Below the pieces are notes generated by a model. That model did not search any database. It was not told the origin of the DNA and saw only the letters and a list, made by a program, of their open reading frames with translations. A stretch of 64,000 bases of DNA, taken from assembly GCF_037975245.1 (NCBI RefSeq), contig NC_092564.1:15007984-15071983 (forward strand), given 5' to 3'. The stretch is from Apostichopus japonicus. Taxonomy: Eukaryota > Echinodermata > Holothuroidea > Aspidochirotida > Stichopodidae. The position numbers were made by a program, and so were the translations under genes. Below, piece by piece: positions 11,611 to 23,914 of the stretch (position 1 is the first letter of the stretch; every line of letters begins with the position of its first letter).

Positions 11611-13032
11611 ATGGAGAGGAGAGGAAAAATCTGGTTTGTTGGAATCATTGCTAGCAGGCCAATTCAAATAATGTTTTTACTAGTCAATTTAGCAAACTTA
11701 GTTATGCTTTGCTTGGGAGAGGAAACTATTGTGATAAATAAATTATGGAAGGAACATATAATCCGATCAGAGGGACAAACAGTGACCTTACGCTGTATAA
11801 GTAATGGTAATGTCACAATGTTCCGAATAGAGACACTAAAGAACGACAGTCAGGCAAAGATTGTGATGAATTCATCGCTGCTTGAGGACTTCACTGGCAG
11901 TTATATTTTCCACTCCACGAAGAATGGATCAGACTTAATTAATGACTTAACTATTAAAGATGTCACCAGGGATTTTAACGGTTCCTTATTTCGATGCGTG
12001 GACCATATTACGTTCAATCCACAGGAGCTTTCATTGAGAGTGCTATACAGTCCAAGACGTGAATATCCACAGTGTACATCCAGTTCTACCTATCCAATAT
12101 ATTTCACTGATCAAATTGGTGAACCTTTTGATTTAACCTGTATCTCAGAAGAAGGAAATCCGAGAATAAAACTCTCCTTACAAAACACGCTGACACTGAT
12201 AAACAGTTCGTCCGTTACTCTTGGAGAGAATAAAACTCATCGATATGTTGAATTGAATGCTAAACTCGATAGTAAATGGAACAACAGTATGTTTTATTGT
12301 TACGTTGTACAATCTTCTCCAGGGATGGTTGATTATAGTGCTAATTGTTCATTTGGTCCAATACAGTTTGTGGATGAATTAACTATCATTACGAATACAT
12401 CGAATGTGTCATTTAAAGAAGGAAAGAAGATTATGTTTTCTTGTAAGAGTAATTTTGATGCTGCTTACAAACAATGGAACATAGTAGATATTCCGAAACA
12501 TGTTTCGTATTCCAGTTCAAATGATTCAGATTTGATATACTTAGAAATAGATGTTAGTACTTTGACAAAAGATACCCTAATAACATTAGACTGCTTTGTA
12601 TCTTATCGTGGTAGAAATTTGACCACGAATGTAACGGCCTGTGTCGAAGCTTCTGTAAATGAATCAATCTTACCTATTCTCGTTACCTTAGCCGCACTCT
12701 CAATGGTGCTCTCAATTTTACTAAGTATCGTCGTAATGAAAATAGTGAATAAAAGTCAGAAAAAACAAAATTATAACATAGATATATCAATAGACGGCTC
12801 TAATGACAGCATAGAAGGACACACATACACTACACCAGAAGAGAGTCAGTTAAATACAGGTTTACATATTGACAGATTATCTGTAGAGGAAAATCTTGAT
12901 TACGAAGAAATACCGACAGTAGCCTGTGACATGATACCTAATGTTGTATATGAGCCATGTTCTGTGGATGCATCATCATCAGCTATTCTAGATGAGAGGA
13001 TTCAGGGACCACAGCAAGGTAACTCGTCATAA
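11611..13032 (+). CDS. Ig-domain receptor with ITIM-like tail, kinase-less (copy B)
   Basis: A single 473-residue frame. Residues 1-36 form a signal peptide with hydrophobic core IMFLLVNLANLVMLCLG. Three Ig-like regions follow, with Cys pairs near 62/129, 177/230 and 278/328, extra Cys at 155 and 246, and many N-glycosylation sequons. The ectodomain is almost the same as in C and D up to VEAS (about 348). The rest differs: membrane helix about 353-376, then a 97-residue tail with YNID (388), YTTP (406), LDYEEI (429-434) and VVYEPC (445-450). LDYEEI fits the ITIM pattern [SIVL]xYxx[ILV] and also contains YEEI, the preferred Src-family SH2 ligand. No kinase exons follow; transposon-rich DNA lies downstream. 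Likely a plasma-membrane receptor. A donor-like CAAG|GTAACT at 13014-13021 could allow splicing to further exons. The inhibitory role is inference. Confidence 0.88.
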   Translation: MERRGKIWFVGIIASRPIQIMFLLVNLANLVMLCLGEETIVINKLWKEHIIRSEGQTVTLRCISNGNVTMFRIETLKNDSQAKIVMNSSLLEDFTGSYIFHSTKNGSDLINDLTIKDVTRDFNGSLFRCVDHITFNPQELSLRVLYSPRREYPQCTSSSTYPIYFTDQIGEPFDLTCISEEGNPRIKLSLQNTLTLINSSSVTLGENKTHRYVELNAKLDSKWNNSMFYCYVVQSSPGMVDYSANCSFGPIQFVDELTIITNTSNVSFKEGKKIMFSCKSNFDAAYKQWNIVDIPKHVSYSSSNDSDLIYLEIDVSTLTKDTLITLDCFVSYRGRNLTTNVTACVEASVNESILPILVTLAALSMVLSILLSIVVMKIVNKSQKKQNYNIDISIDGSNDSIEGHTYTTPEESQLNTGLHIDRLSVEENLDYEEIPTVACDMIPNVVYEPCSVDASSSAILDERIQGPQQGNSS

Positions 13033-13043
13033 TGAGGACATAA

Positions 13044-13166
13044 TACAACGAAGAAACAATGGAAGATGTCAAAGTTAGAGAAAGTCATACAAGTAACGGT
13101 AAGGAAAGTCACAATAACCTTGATTTCGAGACATATTACACGGACAGCGACGCTGATAATTTGTGA
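13044..13166 (+). other. Coding-like tail segment just past the stop of copy B
   Basis: A frame open from 13044, with an ATG at 13059, runs to TGA at 13164-13166 and is rich in Asp, Glu, Asn and Ser, with NLDFETYYTDSDADNL near its end. It lies 11 bases after the B stop in a different frame. Its composition resembles a receptor tail, and ETYY recalls the IETYY junction in the juxtamembrane exons of A, C and D. It may be a lost end of the B tail, or chance. Confidence 0.3.
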
Positions 13167-15900
13167 AATGGACTAGCATTTAGCTTACGTTCGGTCTATA
13201 CTTATAATGCAATGTGGGACATTGACGGTATGGTGATGTAGAGAACATAACAATATGATCAAGATCACATGTTGAAACACAGCGAACGGCAGAGAAAGAT
13301 TAGTACACAGCAACAAAAAACATCGCGCGGAAAACATTATTTTCGAAGAAAACCCGCACAGACAGACCTTCAGTGAAATACAACCTTTTACATGGAAAAT
13401 AATACACCGTATAACTGAGTAAGTAGGATGAGTATGTTTCTGTGAGTACTCATTTTAAGATAGAATTTAGGACATTTCCATATATACAACTAGATAATCG
13501 ATGATGTAACAACAGAGAACAGAACAGAAAGATCGGAAAACAGTAACATGCGAAATGGTAATTGCCAAGGAGAGTTAGGCATAATAATTATAATAATAAC
13601 AGTATTTTCGGGAAACACCAGACTGAGAGACAACAACGATATACAGTCGTTTACTTGTGATGTCACAATTAATGTTGTAGTCTTGTCATATTAGTACCAT
13701 GGTGAGTCTAAGTATTTCTCTAATTTTCTACATCTGCCTGTCTATAGCCTTTTTGCAGTCTGTTATACCAACATGCAACATCTACATAAACATTTAATGA
13801 AGAGCGGAAATGAATACAAAATACAATTAGATATTCCTAAATGACATAAATTACTATATCTTTGTTTCAACGTAAATGTAATTAGTACAATAGGAAAGTT
13901 ATTGAAAAAATAAATGGTGACATTTAGCTCACTCTTTATATTATAGTCACAAAACAAGTAGCAGCCTGGCAGATATAAGTAAACTAATACAAACTATAAT
14001 AGCTTTGCAAATTAACATCATCATTTAGGCTTCATGTCAGTCTGTACAACCACGTAGTTGCTAGCACTTAAAACTTGATTTACTTTACATCGCTATTGTA
14101 AAATTATAGGCCTATCCAAAAGTGAGTCCTAGCAGGTCGAACGTCAAAGTAGGTCATTATACTTACTACATCGAGCATTGGATATCGGACTATTAAGAGA
14201 ATTATAGTTAATCATGCCATATTGTCTTTTAGTAGGGTTTTCACATGTTAGGGATTAAATAATCTTCCGGGGTTACTAGGCTGAACGGTTTACTTATTAA
14301 TTAAAGCTAACAACTAATTGAAGATATACACTTGAAAGACAATATATAACCCTCTCAATTGTAAGCAGTTAAAATAATTGTACTTCAGAGGTCGGTAAGT
14401 GAGTTAACAAAACGTGTACAAACTTTTACAACTAGATTCCTATAGAAGCCATACAAATATCATATTTAATAGTGACTCCGTTAGTTTCATTTTAATTGAT
14501 AATATACTAAACTGTTCATCATATATAGTCTAATAAAGCATCGTTTCTATTGTTAATACGAGCAGCAATCTGTCAGCAATGTCAAGCACAGGTTAAGAAT
14601 TATTGTACCTATTTACGAAAGCTAAAGGGGCTAATGATATGTGAAACATAATAACAGTTTTCTGGTCAACTTTGACAGACAGTGTCGACAATATACATTG
14701 TACCTGTAATTCTTGCAAATGGGGATTTTGAATGTTTCTACCAAATGCGCTGCCATGTCGACCGTAATGCGCGTAATATATACTGTCTAAAGATCGCCAA
14801 AGATTGCGTAATGAGTTATGAGTGGTAAATGCCATACTAGCTAGACAATGTCACATCATGTTAGTTGGGAATGTACAGGTGCGCCTCCCTTAGAGAAAAT
14901 TCGCAGTGATTTCAGAGACTTCTGCGTGTTAAGTTTCGCGGAATTACATAGGATTGATTAATTTTGGGCCTGTCTAGAGATTTCTATTTTGTCTTTTGTC
15001 ATCATTCTACACAAAAAAAAGAGATTTGTTACTTTATACAAGCTAATTATAGACATGATGGGTATTCTACTAGACGTTACTGATATTTCCGTTGTGCTGG
15101 TTGCTATGGTGATTTAGTCTGTCAATTTTAATCTTATCCTTACATTGTAGATTTTTTCTTTTTCAATTGTAATAAAGTATTTGCCTGAATATCCACCAGT
15201 AAATGACACTATCGATTTACTTTAATGTCACGTCTACTCCACAAATATATGTTATGGACAGAAGTATCTTGGAATGTATCTTGGGAAGGTATTGGCTATA
15301 CATCCGTATAATTTATGTTGATATCGTCTTATAACCTAATTTTGGCTTGAATCAACTTTTGAAATGTTAATTAATTCTAACCCATCGATTGTTGAATTTC
15401 TGGTGTTCCTCTCGAAATTTCACAGTCTCTCTCCGAGGTGAATAATGTCCTCATTTTGTTTTACAAACCTTTGGGGCCTAACTTCAGTCATAAAATGACA
15501 TATCTCTTTTTGCTTGGCCCTCTGCTACAGCGTCACTCTTTTTAACCTCAATTGTTTTAACATTAAATCCAAGTAATAATTCTAGAAATATCTCGGGATT
15601 TGTCTTTCCCACCGTAAGGGTGACTGTTTTTCCGTTTGAATTACCAACGAAGGCCAAAAAGGCCATGGCTGACGTAATTTCCAGGATAGCCTTGGTGCCC
15701 TACAAAAACACCTACCATCAAAGGCCACAAAGGCTGTCGTGCCCAAATTCTTTGGCCGTAATTTAGCCGCTGTGCCCTTTCACTTGAGTGCAATGCCAAA
15801 TAGATTCATAAGAAGACCATATGAGATAAAAATCAGATAATATCAAACTATGAGTCATGCATGCATGTGTCTTTTCATAGTTAATTTTTACATTATTTTA
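13167..15900. other. AT-rich stretch without recognised gene
   Basis: No supported gene. Short frames on both strands have no recognisable domain. Near 15484-15666 the minus strand is open for about 60 codons beside GGCCTTGGTGCCC-type repeats and belongs with the repeat around 15640-16605. Confidence 0.5.
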
Positions 15901-16605
15901 CAGGGATGTGCCCACGCCCCGCCAAGCACTAGAATTACCGCCCAGCACTGTCTTAAAAATCGTGAATCCCGCCCAGCAGTATTTTCATCTAAAATCCCGA
16001 CATTCCTAACAATATATTCAACATAAATTGGGCCTAGCCTATGCCAAAATCATACAGACTAATAATGCATCAGTTACGCATGCGAGAAACATGACTTACG
16101 GCTCTCAATCGGTCCCTTGTAAAATCTCTTTGAAAACAAACTAATAACTTTTACCAGGTACGTAATATATTTCACTATAAAAAAATTAAAAATGTAAATT
16201 GTTAGCAAAACTACTACTTGTGTATGTGCTTAAAAAGCTACACAAGTGCCAGCATTCGGCATCCGAGCACCTTCAAAAATCGACAAATTTCTCAAAGGGG
16301 AGAGGGACACCCCTCCCTCTTAAACCCCTCCCCCAGGACGGCGATCAGTATACCCGGCACTCAGGAAATCCTGGGCACATCCCTGAAATTAGCAGAGTTA
16401 AAAAAGAGGACAAACCAAAAGTATGTGTAATGTGTTCTGCTGCATACTCATAAAATCACATTAAGCTAATACTGATGTTTTTTGGCTGTTTAGCAACAGA
16501 ACTTTTTGGCCTTGGTGCCCTACTTGATGGCCTTGGTGCCCTCCCAAATTCATAAGTCACAGAAGCCAAATGTCCTTGCCCTCACCAAGCCTTATTTCCA
16601 GCCCT
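15640..16605. repeat. Unclassified repeat with GGCCTTGGTGCCCT units, split by an insertion
   Basis: Variants of (G)GCCTTGGTGCCCT occur near 15690, 16508 and 16530 on either side of the element at 15901-16385. The shared phrase suggests that one repeat was interrupted. Termini and family are not clear. Confidence 0.35.
15901..16385. mobile_element. Small DNA transposon (MITE) with 14-bp inverted repeats
   Basis: It begins CAGGGATGTGCCCA and ends TGGGCACATCCCTG, perfect inverted complements 485 bases apart. There is no coding capacity. The flanking 8-mers do not match, so target duplication is not visible. CA...TG ends and size resemble hAT-type MITEs. Confidence 0.65.
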
Positions 16606-17027
16606 GACCTACCTAAGCTTTCCCGCATTGCAAATCTTCTTTAACTGTGGTTTTTGAGAGACCTCACTCCAATTGGTAAGATTATCATTATCAAAACATT
16701 TGCAATTTCCCAACTTGTATATTTATTTACAGAACTCCCCAACCCTCCTGCTTATTTTTTTTTAAATACCTTAATAAGCTCTTTTATAAATTATTTAGAA
16801 CAATAAAACAGATAAGGTAAATATATATGTCCTCTGTAATGCTAACAGTTAGGGAAGTGTAAATATGATTGATCTCCATGTTTTTGCCAACAGTTAAAAG
16901 ACAAAGCTTGGTAAATATGTACATTAAACGAACATTTTAGACCTTGGAAAGTACTCTTTAATTATGTCTGTACGCAAATATGGCAGTGAATCTCTTTGTT
17001 TCTTATTAAGGTGATATTATCACATCC

Positions 17028-17224
17028 ATGACCTTTGACCTCCACTAAAAACAATGGGCTACTGGTACCCCGTGGGGTCCTCCTGCTCAAAAACTATGGA
17101 GTTGTTACGACCTTCCCCCCTTTAGATATCGCGTTTACGACGTTTGTCACCGTTTCACCCCTGGTGACCCCAAATGACCTTTGACCTCCACCAAAAACCT
17201 TGGGCTACTGGTACCCCGTGGGGT
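17028..17224. repeat. Direct repeat pair of about 51 bp
   Basis: The phrase ATGACCTTTGACCTCCAC, then GGGCTACTGGTACCCCGTGG, occurs at 17028-17078 and again at 17174-17224, 146 bases apart, with few differences. Probably part of a dispersed repeat family. Confidence 0.6.
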
Positions 17225-17402
17225 GATGTTTGGGCTCTTTTGAATTTCTCAGTACCTGAAGCGTATGTTGCTAGCCAGTTTGTGTTAAAGAGCAGTTTCC
17301 TTAGAATTGTATTGTTTATTTTGATGTTTTGAAAGAAAATAAGGTGTATTATATTGGTGAATTTTTCACCGATGATGGTCACATTTATTTTGTCGTATCA
17401 AA

Positions 17403-17807
17403 ATGTTGTTATTAAGCATAATATTCCAAATTTCCCTATCACCTATTACTAGGGCATATAATTTCTTAAATATGTATGAACGCCTACAGTATAAAATTCT
17501 CCTTACAAACCAGAACCACACATTTTGTATACAGATCTTTTTTTCACGAATAACGCTCCCACCCAGCGGAGGAAGGTATCCACGTCACGAGTTTAATTGG
17601 AATTCTATTTTTGTTATTCCGTATATAACGTTTATATTAGTCAGGGAGCCTAACATTAAATATTTCAGTTTCGTTTCCTGATTAGGTTTATAGGCTCAAA
17701 TCATTATCTATTCCGTATAAAAGTACATGATTTCTGCTCTCTGTTCCTTTTCTATTTGTAGCTCTGAAAGTGAAACTTTAGAGCACCTTTTCTATTTTGT
17801 CCATTAG
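17403..17807 (+). mobile_element. Decayed non-LTR retrotransposon C-terminus
   Basis: Two broken frames resemble the end of a LINE ORF2: RLQYKILLTNQ near 17490, and LCSF...CSSESETLEHLFYFV at about 17739-17804, like the common 'LC.FC...ETLEHLF..C' ending. Their spacing is wider than in an intact element, so insertions or frame breaks are present. A 3' flank with AATAAA near 18260 may be the element's end. Confidence 0.45.
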
Positions 17808-18972
17808 TAACATAGCAACAAAATGCAACTTACACTAACCGTATATTAGGAAAAAAAGTGTTAATATAGATTAATTAATTGTATACTTCAGAGATGTAGT
17901 TCGAATAAACAGCCCTATTAACTTCTTTGTTATGCATGCAAAGTGCTTCATGTTTTACAGGCAAGAACATGGTTTCATATGCAATGACTTTTTGTTTAAA
18001 GATTAAGGTCATTTTTTGAGCTTGAACACTTCTTTCTCACCAAGCAAAAGTAATTTGAAAATGGTTGAGAAGTACAAGTCTTTCTTCAATTGCTTTTAAT
18101 TTGCGGTACTGTGTGTTTGTGTCTCACATCCTGTTTTAAAATGTCTTATGTTTTCATATTCTTACAATTGTTTGATTCTGTACGTTTTAGGTTTTCATAT
18201 ATTAATGTTTGTACATCACATCCTGTTTAATACGAGCATGCAATTACCCTCGTGGTTTAATAAAGTTGATCTAATGTAATCTAAATAATTTTCTTTGCTT
18301 TCTTGTTCACTCCTACGGATTTTATGTCTGTCTACGGAGCTTTTGATCACTATACTACGTGTAAGTTGTAAGACTTATTCTTTGCAAACACCTCACCATA
18401 TATGGTTTTTATGTATGAAAAGTTTTGTGAAGAAAGACATCAAATAAAAGAGATGCAAGAAGAAAACTTTTGATATGTTACTTTGTATTGTATGTATATG
18501 CCTTCACGAGTTTTTCTTGGTATGTGTGTCTATTTTATGTTTTGACTATCGTCTCATACAATATCAGGAGAAATAAAAAAAAATTTAAAAAATAGTAAAA
18601 AATTCTAAATGTTGATTTACCAAAAAACAATTATTTTCGTTTTAAACAATTTCATCTGAAAGGCATACTGGTAGTTTTAAATTTAACACATTGGCATCTT
18701 ATATGTAGGGTATTAGTTAAGAACAATATTCCCATTTTCAATATTGGAATGATTGGTTTTAGAAGTCATTCAAATAAATGCAAAGTCGTTGGTTGTACAA
18801 GAGTTAATAGAGATAACATTCAGGTTATAATTAAAAGATTACATATTGTTATTCAAGGTATATATATCATGATTTAAAAGTAAGGCTGAACAGGAGGGGT
18901 GGAGATAGTGGCAGTTTCTTCATGTTTTATAATTAACAAAGTGCCCTTTGTTATTAAAAAGTGCCCTTTTTG

Positions 18973-19025
18973 TTCCAACATTGAAATATTTGTCCTCGGA
19001 AGGCACAGAGGACCCAATGTTGGAA
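18973..19025. repeat. Compact perfect-stem hairpin
   Basis: TTCCAACATTG (18973-18983) is the exact inverted complement of CAATGTTGGAA (19015-19025). Inside, GTCCTC (18992-18997) pairs with GAGGAC (19008-19013). It lies beside a C-rich transposon-like stretch. It may be a transposon end or a structured RNA; nothing shows transcription. Confidence 0.5.
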
Positions 19026-19565
19026 AGTTTTATGCAGCATTGTGGTTTCCACACATCCCAGTGCCCCCCTTCGGCTCGCCCCCTCCCCTTCCCCGTCCGT
19101 CCAGATTGAAGCCTTTCCGTCCGCCCTGAAGTTGAATCGACCTTGATGAGTGACAGAGGGTTGAAACCATGTTGTAATTCGGTGAAATCACATGACATCA
19201 CCTGAATCTCTGGTTTGTACTTATAAATATCGACATGTAACTCCACATGATAAAACACTTACTCTAAAACCGGAATCACTACTGTACCGCTCATCAGAAC
19301 ACAAAGAATATGTGAGATAGGTGAACTCATTGATCACATTATCATGGCCGATATTTACTTGACATTAGTCTTAGAAATTCTGATGAGGATATTGACAACC
19401 TTCAACTGTCAGCCAAAGAATGTAAGAATAATATTTGTTATAAGTAATTGTGTAATCTGGATAGAAGTTTCCCTCTGAACAGGTTTAACAGAAAAATATG
19501 TTATGATTCTCCAAGGTTTAGTCATATTTCCAATTCTTTTTTCTTCTTTCTTGCTCTTCAAACAG

Positions 19566-20043
19566 GTCATTGCGTTCATGTGTACCAAATATTTACGCTG
19601 TAAAATATGTACGCAACAAATGCATTTTGCATGTTAATGGCAATAAGGGTAAGTATACAAATTTTAAACTAAAATGCATTATTATAGAATCGTCCTTTGA
19701 ACGAATGAAGGAAAGTTTTCTTGATTCCCCAAAAAAAAATGAGAATTCATTCTTCGAGATACCCTTTACGACTCTACACAAGTGCTGAGGATATGTTTGG
19801 ACTGCTCCTTAAATATCTGAACGAAATCTGGCTCGTCAAGTTAACGAATCGAATGTATCTAATATTATCAAGCAATTCTAAACTAAGTTGAAACAGCTGC
19901 TTTTCCTATTATCAATATATCTATTTTTTATAGTTCGTAATATGATTACTGAACAAGATATCCCATATCATCGGATATGGTCGCAAATGATTGGTCGCAT
20001 GTCAGAGGATGAGGAAGTATATCAGACAATATGGAATGATTAG
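19566..20043 (+). other. Candidate orphan exons ending in a tyrosine-bearing tail
   Basis: An acceptor-like pyrimidine run and TAG precede 19934, from which a frame reads to TAG at 20041-20043 and ends in SEDEEVYQTIWND. A candidate upstream exon at 19566-19648 ends AAG G|GTAAGT in phase 1, matching the phase at 19934 (G plus TT gives GTT). No domain is recognised and no upstream exon joins cleanly. The charged, Tyr-containing end looks like a receptor tail. It could be the last exon of a further array member or of copy B, or chance. Confidence 0.3.
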
Positions 20044-20715
20044 CCAAGGTAATCCATGCGCAGCTTATACTCACTCCGTGACGATGTATTCATAAAATCA
20101 GTTAATATTACTTTTTCTTATGAGGAAATGCTCCGTATAGAATTTCCCATGTTAGATAATACTGCTTGAGTCTTGTGAAGTAAGCACGCTTGTTTCTCTT
20201 TATAAATGTCACGTATACAGTCGTTCCGCCTTCGCTACTTAATTAACTTCAGTCTGTCGTCATAAAATACATTTAAGAAACTGAGTTTGCTTTGTTTGTA
20301 TTTTGTTGTTGTTGTAAAAATCTGTGCGAAAGTTTACTTTCGTTTAATATGCTAAATTCTTCCTTTTTTTGATTGTAAAGTCCTTGACATGCATGGCCGA
20401 ACGTTACCACGAGACATTATAAAAATTATAATTATTATATAATTACTCACTGTGAAATAGCACGGCTACGAGCCTACGACTTAGTACGAGGCTTATGCAA
20501 TGCATTAGGGTGGTCTATTTTTAGATTTGTGCTTATCATATCCACACTGCAAGCCTGCAAGTTGTCAACTGTCACTGAACGTTAGTATTTAGCACTATTT
20601 TGTTAGATCCAAGTTCAATTTCTATGGTTTAATCTAAAAATAATTATTCCACGGATAACTTATCATGAAACCAACTACGCGAGCGTCAAAGAAAGAAGAA
20701 AGGAGGGGTTGGGGA

Positions 20716-22334
20716 CAGTGGCGTCGCCAAGGGGGGGAGGGGGGAAGGGGGCACGTGCCCCCTGGAAACCTAGTGCCCCCCGAGTGCCCCCCCATCTGAG
20801 ATTTGGGTTGGTAAACAAATATATATATATTTTGTTATATTCAACTCCCATCATCTGAGTTGGTTTTTCACAAAGACAAAGAAGCACAGTAATTCGTATT
20901 TTCTTCAAATGAGCTGCGAAAAATGAAAAAGTTTATCCTTGACCGTCGGATATCGAAGTCGTAACCCGCGCCATCACAACAGGTGTCGATATTTACATTG
21001 AATGTGTCAGTGTGAGAATGTGAGGGTCCGCAGGCACCATACCTGCCTATATTTGTGGACCCATATATTAACCCTGTTGTGTAGGGGGTGCAGAGGTCAT
21101 TTGAGGTCAGATGCTTCTAGGAACAAAAGGCGAATGTTCACACCTGCATACTGAGCCATACTCGATGTGTGATCAAACTTTGGATTGCATGGTGAGATCC
21201 CTGATAGGAGCCAATAACGATGCTGGAACCTGTTACATCTTAATAGATAATGGGAGAAAACAAGAAGGACAAGAAAGGAGTCGGGGGTCATGCACACATT
21301 AATTCAACAAATGAAGGTTCTATTGATAGGGTTAGGCATGATATCGACAGCATGTGGTTCATATCCTCTGCAAAATTCTGCGCGTTGTTAAAATCATTAC
21401 CTCAAAAATAGCAATTTCCGGAGATATCTTCAGATCGAATTTAGCATCAAATGTGGCACCATTTTGCATCTAGCCCATCCTCCGTATGCGAAAGTTTTCC
21501 ACCCCCTCCCCCTTAGACCCCTCCCCCAGGACGGCGATCCGTATCCACCTAAGTGCCCCCATCAAATGCTGGTGCCCCCCCTGTGCCCCCCCAGACTGAA
21601 AAGTCTGGTGAAAATTTTCGAGATACCGTGTTTACAAGCCAGGCGTCACACACACACACACACACGCACACACATGTTTGTGTTTCATTCACACCGAGGA
21701 CCCCATTGTATTTTCCATTGTTCAAATCCACGTACCCTAACTTTAACAATACCCCATACAATAGAATTCTTCCGAGGACGTGGTGATTCTTTAGAAATCA
21801 CAACCGAGGACCTGAAATTCTTTTGTTCAAGTCCTCGGTCAGATAGCAAAACAAACGCACCCATACACACGCACATACACACACACCCACTCTCCGCCTG
21901 CATAAATGCATAGGTTATGATTTCATCGAAACCAAAAACACGGCTGCAGCACAGCCAGAACAGGGAAATTCATTGTTTTGAACGATGAGTCATGTAGCTC
22001 GCAAAGCGGACGTGTATAGCCGCTGGTGTGGCGTGAGCACTCACACATTCAATGTAAATATCGACACCTGTTGTGATGGCGCGGGTTACGACTTCGATAC
22101 CCGACAGGAAGGATAAACTTTTTCATTTTTTCGCAGCTCATTTGAAGAAAATACGAATTACTGTGCTTCTTTGTCCTTATGAAAAACCAACTCAGATGAT
22201 GGGAGTTGAATATAACAAACTATATATATTTTTTTACCAACCCAAATCTCAGATGGGGGGGGGGCACTCGGGGGGCACTCGGTTTTCCAGGGGGGCACGT
22301 GCCCCCTGCCCCCCCCCCCTTGGCGACGCCACTG
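20716..22334. mobile_element. DNA element with very long (about 295 bp) inverted repeats
   Basis: The left end CAGTGGCGTCGCCAAGG and right end CCTTGGCGACGCCACTG are inverted complements. Complementarity extends inward over 20716-21010 and 22040-22334 with small differences, including AACTCCCATCATCTGAG and its inverse. The 1-kb middle has no recognisable transposase and holds a CA microsatellite and a CCCCTCCCCCAGGACGGCGA phrase also seen near 16324. Flanking 8-mers differ. Confidence 0.7.
21647..21674. repeat. CA dinucleotide microsatellite
   Basis: A CA run of about 14 units with one G interruption, inside the long-inverted-repeat element. No function is evident. Confidence 0.9.
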
Positions 22335-23869
22335 CATTCTATGTGAACGTACTCATTCAGTTGCCACTGATCAGGCGTAAGCTGTTGGAAACGTTATGAC
22401 TGCTTTTGATCTGCGTGGCAATCAAGTAGCAAATTAAGTCTAAGTTGCAGGGAGACTTGTGACAGTGGTGATCGTCAGTTGGGGAAGATGGTTCAGTCCG
22501 GGGGATTGTGCATTCATCCGGGGAAGCCAATGAACACTACTACGGGTTTTCCCTTCCGCCCTTTTTTTCAACCTAAAAAAAAAAATTATCATCAAAACCT
22601 TGCGTTTAGCCTGCTACTTTTATAATCATATAGACCTAAATCATCGTCTAAATTTGCGACGAAATGGATCATTCGACGATCATGCTGTATTGCTTACATT
22701 CTGGGCAAGGATTCCCAAACCACCAATTCATAGGAGACGTCTTGAAGGACCGCAGGGCGCGCAGCTCCTTCCATTTGAAACTCATTAGTTCGCTTTTGGT
22801 CCTCCCATACAGATACAGGTCCGTACCTTAATCAGTCAGTGAGTTTATTATTAGCCATAGTTAGCACTATCTTGTGTTTAGAGCTACTTATGTAGACCTT
22901 TTAAAGTTATAATCCGAATATGCCTAAGACTGTACTATATCCAGTGTAAAATTTGTAATTTGTTATTTTCTAGAGGAGGACCCCCAGATCACCTCTATAT
23001 GCTTCAACAACCCCAGTGCAGCCCACCGAACTAAAATCCTACATTCGTCCCTGTCGTTTCACAAAATTCAGCTCATACTTTAATCAGTCGGGGCAATTTT
23101 GAACACCCCCCCCCCGCCCATACACACACACACCTTGGAAATCCTGTGCATGCCACTGGATTGTCATAGCGCTACCATTTTCCAAGCATTAAGATGAAGC
23201 GCCGCTGCATAGGTATAAATTTTAATAAAACTTTCAGTATGGCTAAATTGTCAAAATATGTATATCTGGCGAAGCGTAAAACAGTTGACAGTTTATGGTC
23301 CTATGATGTAAATATCCGGATGGGTGAAACTGGAACTATTACTGTATATTGTCAGAAGTATTAAATCATAGGCCTATATTTCTAACTAAAGCAACTGTCA
23401 AACAAAAACCAGACATTTAATTTGGAAGCAAAATCAAAATAGAAGGTACCGTTCAGTAGAAAAAAGTTATAAGCCTAAACAGCTTCCAAGTTAATTCAAT
23501 ATTTGAGTTGTCAACAAAATCGTATAAATGTGTGCGTTACTTAAGTCTAAAAGAGGCCAATTTAATCACTATATCAATGCAGTGTTAACATTATAAAACG
23601 ACAAAGAATAATATAACAATAATACAGACGATGGAATTAAAAAGATACATAGCCTTTGTGAGCACATTACGATTCATTCTAAAAAGTGTTTGAACATTAA
23701 GAGGATTTGGGTTCATTGCTGGCCTCTTTGTAATTTAAGTAAGAGGGATGCAGGGGAGGGGAAGGAGGGCCCGAAACTTAGTTTCCAGTTATGAAGGATT
23801 TGTGTGTTACCTCTGTAGTCTATACTGATTCTCTCTACATCAGTCGGTAGATATGATATATATATATAT
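22335..23869. other. Stretch without recognised gene
   Basis: No supported coding region. It contains a poly-C run near 23108-23118 followed by GGAAATCCTGTGCATGCCACTGG, which looks like one end of another hAT-like element; I did not find its partner end. Confidence 0.5.
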
Positions 23870-23914
23870 CAGGTGCGTATCCAGGGGGGCGTTGGGGGCG
23901 CGCGCCCCCCGGGT

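Noticed and set aside
13763-15666. Several minus-strand frames of 60-80 codons
   Set aside because: No domain, no splice support, not conserved in any copy of the array.
21464-21913. 149-codon plus-strand frame
   Set aside because: Spans transposon C-runs and a CA microsatellite; overlapping open frames occur on both strands; composition is that of repeat DNA.
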